A DNA stretch of 64,000 nt from Sorex araneus (taxonomy: Eukaryota; Chordata; Mammalia; Eulipotyphla; Soricidae): assembly GCF_027595985.1 (NCBI RefSeq), contig NC_073303.1, positions 369,868,386-369,932,385 on the forward strand, written 5' to 3'. A model generated the notes under the pieces. It made no database searches and was not told where the DNA came from. It saw nothing but the letters and a program-made list of their open reading frames with translations. The stretch's first letter is position 1. Each line of letters opens with the position of its first letter. Position numbers and translations under genes: made by a program. Of this stretch, positions 55,010 through 64,000 are shown in pieces.

Positions 55010-55825
55010 TTCATTTTTTTAATACTAAATATCAAAAAGTTATAACCATTGGCGTAGCAAACCAACAAAAGATTTCTTTTAATATGGCTCACTAGAAAAC
55101 CTTTTTAGATAATTGTTTATCAAAAACTTCTCCAATTTTCTGGTAGGACGAGACTAATCAACCACAAGCTACGATGCAGTCTGCTCCAAGACAGACATGT
55201 CACTGCTTTATGTAGGGTGGCCGGTACCCAACAGAGCGTGCTGGCCACTAGGTAAGATCATCCTATCAATCACTCTAAATTATATTCTGTAGCTTATTTC
55301 TCCAAATTATAAAAATCTATGTAGACTAAATTAAGTAAAACCATAATTACTGTTTACAATTTCAAAGTTCAAATGAAGTCTAAATTAAGAAAAAAGGCCA
55401 GTTTCCTTCTACCCTTTACTCTTCAACATTTCATTCAGATTGTCAACTTACTTCATTCAATGGTTCCTTGTTCCAGTTAAATAAAAGTAAATTTATGTTA
55501 TATATGAGCACCATTTACTCAAGTTCTGCTATGAATTTTCTAAATGAGTTATCATTTATCTTCACAGTAAGGTAGATTATGCAAGGTTAAATCTAGGTAT
55601 TGTCACCAATTATTAATCCAGATTAAGTCTATAGAAAGGAAAGCCTTTCTCTCTGTTCATGCATTCATTCGTTAAGTTCAAATTAACAAAACAGACATTA
55701 CCGATCACAGTATAAAATTCAAAATAAAAAATCATTATTTAATATTTCAGGTCTCCGTAACTACCCAACAATTAAATAGATGTCTATTAAAATATATATG
55801 TATATGTATGTGTATATATATTAGG
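55010..55825. other. VPS4B intron 4, unassigned
   Basis: AT-rich, no recognised repeat or exon; a short TA/TG run at 55793-55822. Confidence 0.5.
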
Positions 55826-55935
55826 CTGTGATTTATGAAGTTATTCATGATGAAGTTTTAGGCATACAATGTTCCAACATCAATCTTTTCACCAATGTTC
55901 GCTTCCCTCCACCAATATCCACCAGTATCTTTTTA
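55826..55935 (-). mobile_element. LINE-like retroposon 3' tail, reverse orientation
   Basis: TTTATGAAGTTATTCATGAT, GGCATACAATGTTCCAACAT and CCTCCACCAATATCC: the inverted form of the tail at 3.4, 8.6 and 28.7 kb. Confidence 0.65.
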
Positions 55936-56029
55936 GATACTCAGAGCTACCATTTACTGAGCCCCAAGAATTTTCCAGATATAATGCCAGACAGTATTTA
56001 TACTGTATAACCTTTCAAGAGTAGAAGTT

Positions 56030-56700
56030 ACTCATTTGAGTTTTGGAGCTGGGGCCTCTGACTCTACTCTAAGCAAGTAGAGAACTGCCTAAATCAGACC
56101 CTGGAGTGGAATCCAGAGCTGGGCGGAGGGAAACCCGTGGCCTCCCATCGGGCCAATGCACTGGGTGGAGCAGGAAGGGCTTTGATCTGGTGGAGGAAGA
56201 ACAGGAAGCAGAAATTGGTGAAGGTAGACGGCAACAATGAAATGGGGTGAAAAAGCAGAAGAGGAAAAGTAGGCGGGAAACATGAGGAAGTCACCAAAGA
56301 ATAAACTACAGCTATGGCAATGCTGGGAATTTAAATACCATCAGATTTCGTACTCTGCTAACAGTACAAAGCTACCGTCTCTGAAGGGGGGCGAGCAAGA
56401 CAAACTGAAAGGGCATACTGTGTGGACTGACACATTTCAAAGCAGGTAAAACAGGAATAATATTTTTATGGTATAAAAAACCCCAACCATCAGAGACCAA
56501 ATAAAGTAAATCCTAAGAAAGGCGTCTACACAGTTAGCATGTGACCACTGGGAACTAAAGTCAATTCCTGAACCTCATTTAAATACAGGTTAAAAAAACT
56601 ATTTAAACAAGCAATTGAGTGAAGTGGATTTGGGGTTTTGCTTTAATTTTGTTTTGTAATATTTTTTTAAAAAATAAGACAGTAAACTTAAAAAGAAGAT
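56030..56700. other. VPS4B intron 4, unassigned
   Basis: No recognised repeat or exon. Confidence 0.45.
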
Positions 56701-56710
56701 CTAAAGCAAC

Positions 56711-56778
56711 CTTGAAGTTGATTCTGTAGTTTCTTTTTTTCAGGATCATCAGATTCTCCTTCTCCATCACTGTCATTC
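56711..56778 (-). CDS. VPS4B: VPS4B exon 4, residues 100-121 (acidic linker)
   Basis: A 68-bp exon with a TTATTAG acceptor. It encodes [20 protein letters not shown] and LQ, with split Gly codons at both ends. This acidic then basic linker joins the MIT domain to the ATPase. The donor reads AAG|GTTGCT, lacking the usual A/G at +3 and A at +4, so it is weak, but the join to exon 5 is in frame and gives the expected protein. Confidence 0.94.
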
Positions 56779-56789
56779 CTAATAAAAAG

Positions 56790-57555
56790 AATTTAATATA
56801 TTCAAATGACCTCTCATTGCTATCAAAATAAGACAAAAGTGAAGAAAAGATTAATCCAAAATACTTGTGATTTAAGTGAAAAAGCAAGACACATTAAAAA
56901 TTATATTCCTGACATTTAAGAACAAGTTAAACAGCAGGCATTATTATCCATTAATTTGGAATCATGAACAGGAAAAAAAAGAAGCCAGGAACTCCTCCAA
57001 ATTCCCAAGACATTACCTACGTATGTATTAATTCGTAAGTACATGACCCCCACAGCTCATCTTATGTAAGATGTAAGATGAACTGCAGATTTGTAAACAA
57101 CAATAAAACCCATCAGGACCAGGCTTGTTCCAGTTTCAAATAAGAAGTCACTACGGGGGGGGGGGGGGAAATGCAGAATAATCATGACTTGAGGTACAAG
57201 GCCTGGATCCTCAGCCCGGGGCTCCGAGGAGAGATGGGCTTTCTCATGAAAAGACTTTCTGGCCCTCAGGAACAAATGAATCAAGCCAGATGTTTCATAC
57301 CTGGGAATTTTGTTGGAAGAAATAACTCACGAGTTCAAGGACTTGTCTGAAAGGATAATCATACCCATACTTTTTGCATCAAGAGAAAAATCAGAAATCA
57401 TGTATGTTCATTTATAGGAATTAGTATATGATGCATTCACTGCAAACTTTAAAAATGATGTAGAAATAGTTTATTGGAAATAAATGATAAAACGCTGAAT
57501 GGAAAATGTCAAAGTAAAATATATGGCATTATATAATTTTAAAAATATGAGACAC
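56790..57555. other. VPS4B intron 3, left part
   Basis: Nothing recognised except a run of 13 G at 57156-57168. Confidence 0.45.
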
Positions 57556-57557
57556 TC

Positions 57558-57680
57558 CTCTTTTTTTGTTTTTGCTTTTGAGCCACTCCTGGCAGTGTTC
57601 AGGGTACCATACGGGATGCTGGGGATCAAACCCAGGCGCGCGGCAAGAGCCCTACCCACTGTGCCACTGCTCTGGCCACA
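57558..57680 (-). mobile_element. Type 1 SINE, reverse orientation, shortened
   Basis: GAGCCACTCCTGGCAGTGTT, GGTACCATACGGGATGCTGG, and CCACTGTGCCACTGCTCTGG as inverted head; the centre is deleted. 'gagacactcct' and 'aagacactcct' flank it. Confidence 0.82.
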
Positions 57681-57699
57681 AGACACTCCTGTTTCCAAA

Positions 57700-59290
57700 C
57701 AAGCTTGACGGCTTTATTCTAAACCGCGGACCTTGGCTATCCTAAGCCGGAGGGCTCGCTAAGAGGCATTTTTATACTCAAAAGTATTCTGGATGAAGGT
57801 GTCGCGTGAGGCAGTGTGTGAGCACATTCAGTTCCCACTACTCCAACTGTGCTTTCTTGTCGTGGAGGCTGGACTTACCCCCTGCTCCCGGCTCCCTGCA
57901 GCGAGGGCTGCTCTCAGTCTCCCCAAGAAGAGGGAGGCGAGCGGAGGTGGGCTGTGCCTGTGTCAGCAGCGCAGAGGCCCTGCTGTCGGCTCCCTGGCAG
58001 GGCGGATCTTTAGCTGAACCCCCCTCGTCAGGCTGGGCATTGCTCCCAGTGACACAGAATGCCTGCCTGGCTCCCCCCCCAATTCTGTAAGCTACCCTCT
58101 AATAAGCTCATTTGTGCTTAAATGAGCCAAACTGAGCCCTGCTGCTCCGCACAGGAGAACCGTGCACCCCTACTAGCAGGAAGCGTCTCAGAGAGAGCCA
58201 GAGGGGCCTCGAGACTCGGCGAGTTCAGCTCTCAGGAGCGGAGAACGCGACTGCTGGCACGGCTGTCTGAGGCCTTGGCACTTGTGCAAAGGATTCTCCC
58301 AGCGAGGTCTGGGTTAACTGTGGAGTGCTGGAGGAGACTCCCAAGCCCAGGGCCACTCCCTATGACTCTGGGCCCCTAGGCCCAGCACTCAAGGGGGGCC
58401 CCACTGGGGAGTCAGTGCTGCTCAGGCCCTCTGGTGCCAGGGATTACCCAGGCCATCAGGTGGTGGCCTTAAGTCACTTCCAGCAGCCCCCCCCTAGTTC
58501 GGAATTCCAGCCTGGCAACAAAAGCCTCGGCGGCCTTTCTTCTCCTCTAAGACCCCTGGCAAAGTCCCACCTGCTGAAACTACACAGCCCAAGGCTCAGC
58601 GGGGATGTGGGTTTTGTTCAATCGAGATGACAAAACCTGGAGCTTGTCCCTTTCTTCAAATTCTCTCACAGCGTGACGCAGACGGCCACCTCTGGCTCAC
58701 ATCCCCACGACCCCCAGGCACTGCTGGGGAGCACAAGAGCTGAGCGACGAGGGCGGAGTGTCCCTCTCGGCTAACCAGAACCTCGCCACCCGCCAACCTT
58801 CCCACCGGGACCAACGCTGTCAGCTAGGGTTGTGTGTTACCAGTGGGGGTGCGGTGGGCTCCCCAGCGGTACTCAAGGATGCCCAGGGCCACTCCTTGTG
58901 ATCCTCAGGCAACCATCTACAGAGCAGAACCCCAGGGACAGCCGGGACATGCTGGGGGCCTCAGGACATCTGACACGGTGTGGCGCCCGAGATCAAACCT
59001 GGGTCAGGCCCACGCAAGGCACGCGCTGACTACCCTATCGTCTCCCAGTCCCCTAGAACCTCATTTCCGTAAGTCTCTGTCTCTGGAACCACTTCTGGCA
59101 CCAACAAAATGGTCAGAGGGTGTGGGAGGAAGCGTCCCAGCACTCAGCAGAGAATACTCTCCAACCCGTTAGGCTGACTGTGTCGGCATCTGTAACTAAC
59201 GTCTTCAATACTCTATAACGGCCAAAGGGTACAGACCCCAGAATCATTCCCACCAGTGTTCTCCTGTACCCCCACTACATGAGGATTTAA
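57700..59290. other. VPS4B intron 3, GC-rich middle
   Basis: GC-rich at about 57850-59050. An eroded inverted SINE lies at about 58840-59050. Plus-strand frames of 85-112 codons have no domain and reflect GC content. Confidence 0.45.
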
Positions 59291-59299
59291 ATGTCCTGA

Positions 59300-59512
59300 G
59301 CCTGATAAATTAGGGGTTCACAAACATTTCTGCTAAGGACTAATTAGCAATAATTTTAATGTTATATGGGCCACAGTGTTAGTCACACAAACTTGACTTT
59401 GTTGGTATGACACAAATGCCCCTAGACAACAGACAAATGAAAGGCTGCAATTACTTTCCAACAAAACTTTATCAATAAAAACAGGCAGCAGTGAAGATAT
59501 GGCGCATGACTC
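59300..59512 (+). mobile_element. hAT-Charlie-like DNA transposon relic
   Basis: GGGTTCACAAACATTTCTGC, TATGGGCCACAGTGTTAGTC, CAACAAAACTTTATCAATAA and AACAGGCAGCAGTG follow the order of a common mammalian non-autonomous hAT element with GGTTGGCAAA-type ends. Ancient; subfamily not assigned. Confidence 0.6.
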
Positions 59513-59571
59513 AATGTCAGTAGCTGAACGAAAGATATTTAATAAGGTTAAATATTTGTTAAAATACTTAC

Positions 59572-59728
59572 CCCTTCTCCTCAGCTGGGCTCGGCTGTCC
59601 CTCTTTCACTGGCTTCTGCGGCTTCTTCTCTTTCTTTTTCAGGTACTCCTTTAATTTTTCCGCTCTGTCAAGATATTCTGTGCATTTGACCCTGATACTT
59701 TGTTTGGCTTTATCTCCCTGTGTTTCAT
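59572..59728 (-). CDS. VPS4B: VPS4B exon 3, residues 47-99 (end of MIT domain and linker)
   Basis: A 157-bp exon, CCACAG acceptor, GTAAGT donor. It completes the split Tyr, then encodes [20 protein letters not shown] and the third MIT helix (RAEKLKEYL), followed by a Lys-rich stretch and the linker [12 protein letters not shown]. Leu and Lys residues of the third helix bind MIM motifs. There are small differences from human (ET for EA, RVK for RAK) and none in the helix core. Confidence 0.96.
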
Positions 59729-60163
59729 CTGTGGAAGGGAAATGAGAATTTCTCACATTAGTGTTTTATACAGAACAGTTACAACTCTTAGACATACTTT
59801 TTAACAAGAACTATGGGTTTGGGGGGAGGACTGTCTCTACTACCAGTCGTAATAAACGATTATCAATTCTTGTAGTACTACTTCTGCAATGCTGGAGGTC
59901 AACAGTGGTACGATTAAGAATAAGATTTTTCAGAACAAAACAGGATATTTTATATTAATGCTGAATCATGAGAAATTATTTCATACTTTGTGTTTCTTCG
60001 TCTTCTCTTAAATTCTGGGCACATAGCTGAAAGCTGCTTTCTCAGACAAAAGCAATTAGACAATGGGAAGTAAAGCAATGTTACTCATTTCTGTCAATGT
60101 CTACAAAAGCTTTATTTTGAAGTATAGAACATGACAGAAATCCCACATACTATGTGTACAACT

Positions 60164-60409
60164 GTCACTGTCACTGTCATCCCGTTGCTCATCGATTTGT
60201 TCCAGCGGACACCAGTAACGTCTCTCATTGTGAGACTTATTGTTACTGTCTTTGGCAAATCCAATATGCTACAGGTAGCTTGCCAGGCTCTGCCATACAG
60301 GCTAGATACTCTGGTAGCTTGCTGGGCTCTCCGAGAGGGGCGGAGGAATTGAACACGGGTCGGCCACGTGAAAGGCGAATGACCTACCACTGTGCTATCG
60401 CTCTAGCCC
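60164..60409 (-). mobile_element. Type 2 SINE with perfect 12-bp target-site duplication
   Basis: Inverted complete copy of 246 bp in VPS4B intron 2. The tail side reads GTCACTGTCACTGTCATCCC, with no poly-T. ATGTGTACAACT flanks it at 60152-60163 and 60410-60421. Confidence 0.96.
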
Positions 60410-60632
60410 ATGTGTACAACTAATCTAGTAATTTGGCTATATACAAGCTGCTGTAAAGACTATTTTGTAAGGCGGATTTCACCAACATACATGGACTTTG
60501 GGGCAGATATGTTGGTGAAATTTGCCTTAGAAAATAGTTCTCACAGGGGACTTTACGCAGTATTTCCACAGAATTTTTTTTCAAAAGTTCAAGGTATTGG
60601 GGTCAGTATGTACAAGGAGGGGGAAGAAAGGG

Positions 60633-60805
60633 GGAGGCCAGAGCAATAGTACAGTGGGTAGGGTGCTTGCCTTGCACACGGCCAACCTGGGTTCAATCCC
60701 TGGCATCCCATATGGTTCCCTGAGCTCTGCCAGGAGTGATCCCTGAGAGCAGAGAAGTAACTCCTGAGTATCACAGGATACGGCCCCAAACAAACAAAAA
60801 CACAA
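60633..60805 (+). mobile_element. Type 1 SINE
   Basis: GGCCAGAGCAATAGTACAGT head, GGTTCAATCCCTGGCATCCC, A-rich tail. Confidence 0.88.
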
Positions 60806-60924
60806 AAAAAAAGAAAAAAAGGGAGTAGGATCAGATTATATAAGTTGGTATATCATCAGCAAAACTTAAATGACTAGAGGACATTTTACTCTTGAAGCAT
60901 ACAGCTGGATTACAGTTCTAGGCA

Positions 60925-61955
60925 TTTTAAGAAGTAACATTGGTTTGTCCTTTCTCCCCGTTGCACGGAGCTTAGATTTATTGAGTTACACCAGTGCTCC
61001 CGAGGCACACCCAAGTCCATCAGAGCACTCCCAATCCTGTGTTTATCTTTAACCTCTCCCTTTGTCTTCTTCTCCTATATGTTAATCACAAATATCCCCA
61101 ACTCAGACCCTGTAACCTGTAAATGAAATCTTCTTATGACTGGATTTTTGTATATGTGAGTTACTGCTTTTCTCTTTATGTCCTTTGCATAGTGTATTCT
61201 AGAGCAATGCCTTTTTTGTATAGACACAGGAAGATGTTAATGCTATGCTTTTGTAACATGGGAGTTAAGTGACTCCAAATAATATTTATTCTTGGGCATC
61301 CATCATATTTACTTAATTTATACCTCAGTTGCCCTTAGTTCCTACCACCCTAAAACGGGGGTCTCTCCGAGGGACTTGGATGGACCCAGGACAAGCCATA
61401 GCTATCCTGGCATCAAAAAGGGACAGGTTAGGTGCCATAAGAAGTGTAATAAGCACAGTCATGGAACAAACTGACATGACCCAAAAAGAAGTAACTGAAC
61501 AAGGACCCTGCTGGAGTTAGGGAAAACTAACCTAGCCTGAGGACTGTGGTCTGGGATATATACTAAGATGTCCCCAAGAAGAGCCACCACTTAAGCTTAA
61601 CAAATCTCTTCCTATGTTCATACAAAATGACTAGAAATATTATTAGAAGTAAATTGAAAATGACTGTGTAAACAGATTCCTAGCAAAGGAAAGGAGAAAG
61701 CAGTATGCACTTAGAGAGAATGGCGCCCTTGGGTGGGTCTCCTAGTAGGAATCCAGAGTGCTAGAGCCCTACGTGGGATTCTGTCCTTGAGGGCACCTCC
61801 TAGAAGGACTTCCCCTGAAGGAAGGGCACCTGCTCACTGTTCAGGATAATGTTCAGTCACACCAACACTTCATGATTTCTCTTGAATAAACGGCCCCTGA
61901 TTACCAACCAACCGTGGCTCCAGTCCCTTCGTCCCTCATCGGCTGGCCGGGGTGG
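60925..61955 (+). mobile_element. LTR-like element, family shared with 14.9-16.0 kb
   Basis: Plus-orientation homologue of the element in KDSR intron 1. Landmarks: GGTTTGTCCTTTCTCC, 'atagacacaggaagatgtta', TCAGTTGCCCTTAGTTCCTA, GGACCCTGCTGGAGTTAGGG, CATACAAAATGACTAG, AATAAA at 61885-61890, then a C/T-rich end. No internal retroviral gene is recognisable beside it, so it looks like a solo LTR. Confidence 0.6.
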
Positions 61956-62235
61956 GGGTGCAAGAGGCGATGGGATCGTCCCTGAACACACCAGGGGAAC
62001 CCCAGGTCACCGCGGGACCGTGACCCTTTGAATAATGACTGTACAAATGGGTAACCGACAGCTGCACACAAGTGTCAGCTGAGCACCTAAAATGGAACTA
62101 GTGTGTCCTGGAGAGCTGATGGGTTTCCCCGCCCACCCGATGACTGAGAGCATCCTGGCACTGCATTTCAAGTTCCATCAGTAAAGCGCCATTCTTCCTT
62201 TCAGTGACTGAGTAACAGCCAGGGCAGGGGCTTAC

Positions 62236-62347
62236 ACTTGACCACGTGGAGGAAATACTGCACGGCGTGTTGGTAGAGCTGCAGGGCCTCCTCGTAGTTC
62301 CCAGCCTTGTCCTCCTGGGCCGCCTTGCTGGCGAGATCAATCGCTTT
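62236..62347 (-). CDS. VPS4B: VPS4B exon 2, residues 10-46 (MIT domain)
   Basis: A 112-bp exon with a CACTAG acceptor and a GTAAGC donor, encoding [20 protein letters not shown] and the following segment to FLHVVK, plus the first base of a split Tyr codon. These are the first two helices of the MIT domain, the three-helix bundle that grips C-terminal tails of ESCRT-III proteins. Exon 1 should add about nine residues and the ATG but is not in the window. Confidence 0.96.
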
Positions 62348-62404
62348 CTAGTGGAAGAAGGGAAAACCGCACCATCAAAAGCAAAGCAGAAGCACAAGTT
62401 GATT

Positions 62405-62570
62405 TCTTTAACTGTTCGCTGAGCTGTGCTGATGGAGCTCAGGGACCACCCTGGCTCTGCACTCTGAGATCAGTGCCGGAGGGCTTGCGAGCGGTGCTGG
62501 GGATCAAGCCCGGTTTGGCAACACGTTAGGCAATCACCCTACCCGCTGCACGTTCCTCCAGCCCCCAGCA
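62405..62570 (-). mobile_element. Type 1 SINE, reverse orientation, diverged
   Basis: GAGCTCAGGGACCACCCTGG, GGTGCTGGGGATCAAGCCCG, inverted head. It lies just 5' of VPS4B exon 2. Confidence 0.75.
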
Positions 62571-62614
62571 CAAGCACAAATTCCAAACAATTATCCCTGA
62601 AAACAATTCCTCTT

Positions 62615-62935
62615 CTTTGGTTTCTGGACTCCCCCTGGCAATGCTCAGGGCTTCCTCCTGGCCCGCGCTCAGGGATCATTCCCGGCGGGCTCAGGGAGGA
62701 CCGGATGGAGTGCCCGGGATCAATTTTGTGTGGGAAAATGCCTGACCCATGCGTGGACCCTCGCTCCATCCTCCAATCCCAATTTTTTTTTTTATGTATT
62801 TATTTTTTAGTTTTGGGTCACACCCAGATGCTTGGGGGATCGAGTGCCACACAGGGCTCCAGGGCTCCAAAGCTAGGTTGGCCGCATGCAAACCAGGAGC
62901 CCGACCGCTGTGCTCTCTCCCGCCCCCAGTCCAAA
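62615..62935 (-). mobile_element. Two type 1 SINEs, reverse orientation
   Basis: First at 62620-62775 (CCCCCTGGCAATGCTCAGGG), second at 62785-62930 (GGGTCACACCCAGATGCTTG, preceded by a T run). Confidence 0.75.
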
Positions 62936-62939
62936 TGTT

Positions 62940-64000
62940 CATCTTACAACAAAACAGTATTTTTGCTAAATCACCACTGTACTTCCCAATTCATAACTGT
63001 AGATGTCACAAAATATAACTATTTGTAAATAGCAAATTATACTTATTATATAAACAAACACTACCTGAAAATTAGAATATCTAGTACCAGAGTCTCACAT
63101 AATTTCTGCTGAACAAAAGCCATACTTAGAATAACTGAATGATTTTAAAATTTAGATCGAAAGCGCTTAGGGTGAGTCTCCATCATCACCATGTTGCTGT
63201 ATCTAAAGCAAGTAACAGGAGGATGCAAATGAGGTGTCGCCTTCAGAAGCAAAGGGAGAATGAAGTAGCAAGAGTCAAGTGCCCAAATCTTTTACCCACT
63301 AATTAACTGAAAGGTTTAACCAAGACAGTAAAAGACAGAGAACTTTTTAAAAAGTAAAACGAAAGGGCCAGGTTTGATCCCCAGGACCACAGATGGCCCC
63401 TCGAGTTCTGCCAGGAGCGATCCCTAAGCACAGTCAGGAGTAAGTTCCAAAACCAAAAAAAAAAAAACTAAACTAAAAAAGACACACTTTAAATAGTGAA
63501 AGACTGCACAAAACAGAATGTCAGAGAATCACTGAAACAATATAAACAAACATCTGCACATAGAAAGTTTTTATATAAGAAGTTTTAAGTATAAAGGTGG
63601 GGTGAATTCAACTATTTGCAACACACCATCCTAAAAAAAAAAAAAGAGCACAGAAAAAAAATGAGAAAGAAATGTAATAGGACTTATGTTTGATTAGGCA
63701 GTTTTTCATTTTCTATGTTGGCGTCTTCTAAAAATGTCCATGATAAATATGAACAAACACAACATTTAAAACAACCATCCCCCAAGCAAATCCATATGCA
63801 TTTGAATCAACTGATTTTTGACAGAAATGCCAAAGCACCAGTGCAAGGTGGAAGGTCATTCTTGGTACCCGGTTCTGAAGCCACTGGCCACCCCTGAGGG
63901 GTGAGAGGAGGAGGGTAAAGGGAAGCAGGCCAGGAGAAAGGACAGGGAGGGGAGGGGAGACAGAAACACTAACCTAAACCCTACAAAGATGAACTCAAAA
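62940..64000. other. VPS4B intron 1, unassigned
   Basis: AT-rich with one type 1 SINE fragment at about 63365-63460 (+). No CpG island and no first exon, so the VPS4B promoter lies beyond the right edge. Confidence 0.55.

Noticed and set aside
62348-64000. VPS4B exon 1
   Set aside because: No ATG with a nine-codon exon and donor matching the family, and no CpG island; it must lie beyond the right edge.

Overview
The window is mammalian nuclear DNA, most likely from a shrew (Sorex, Eulipotyphla). It has spliced vertebrate genes, one CpG island, decayed L1 and L2 copies, and many copies of a tRNA-derived SINE that matches my memory of the Sorex SINE family. Almost every open reading frame over 60 codons is repeat-derived or accidental. 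The real coding sequence is split into 15 short exons, all on the minus strand.

Two genes are present, both read right to left. KDSR (3-ketodihydrosphingosine reductase) occupies the left third. Its promoter CpG island and exon 1 lie near 21.5 kb, and exons 2-5 lie at 14.1, 10.9, 7.1 and 6.8 kb. The remaining exons, with the catalytic Tyr-Lys part, fall beyond the left edge. VPS4B (an ESCRT-III disassembly ATPase) occupies the right third. Exons 2-11 run from 62.3 kb down to the stop codon at 43.2 kb, and only the very short first exon and promoter lie beyond the right edge. All ten VPS4B exons join in frame and give residues 10-444 of a 444-residue protein with intact Walker A and Walker B motifs. 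The order KDSR-VPS4B on one strand agrees with the mammalian arrangement (human 18q21). The two genes have unrelated jobs, sphingolipid synthesis and endosomal membrane scission, and are simply neighbours.

Between the genes (about 21.7-41 kb) I find no further convincing gene. There is a probable broken retrocopy of an unidentified membrane-protein mRNA near 23.0-23.8 kb, L1 fragments in both orientations, an antisense L2, a 91-bp perfect tandem duplication, and a GC-rich block ending in AATAAA plus poly-A near 40.25 kb.

The most interesting content is in the repeats. Two SINE types share one tRNA-like head. Type 1 (about 180 bp) ends in poly-A. Type 2 (about 246-249 bp) ends in GACAGT- or GAT-like repeats without poly-A, yet three copies are flanked by perfect 12-bp target-site duplications. 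A longer composite retroposon related to type 2 occurs twice, each copy ending in a long GAT microsatellite. Two LTR-like elements of about 1 kb from one family sit in opposite orientation at 15-16 kb and 61-62 kb. A 292-bp tandem unit near 46.5 kb carries a YY1-like motif in each copy. I see no CRISPR, operon, phage or bacterial feature, and no exotic undescribed system.
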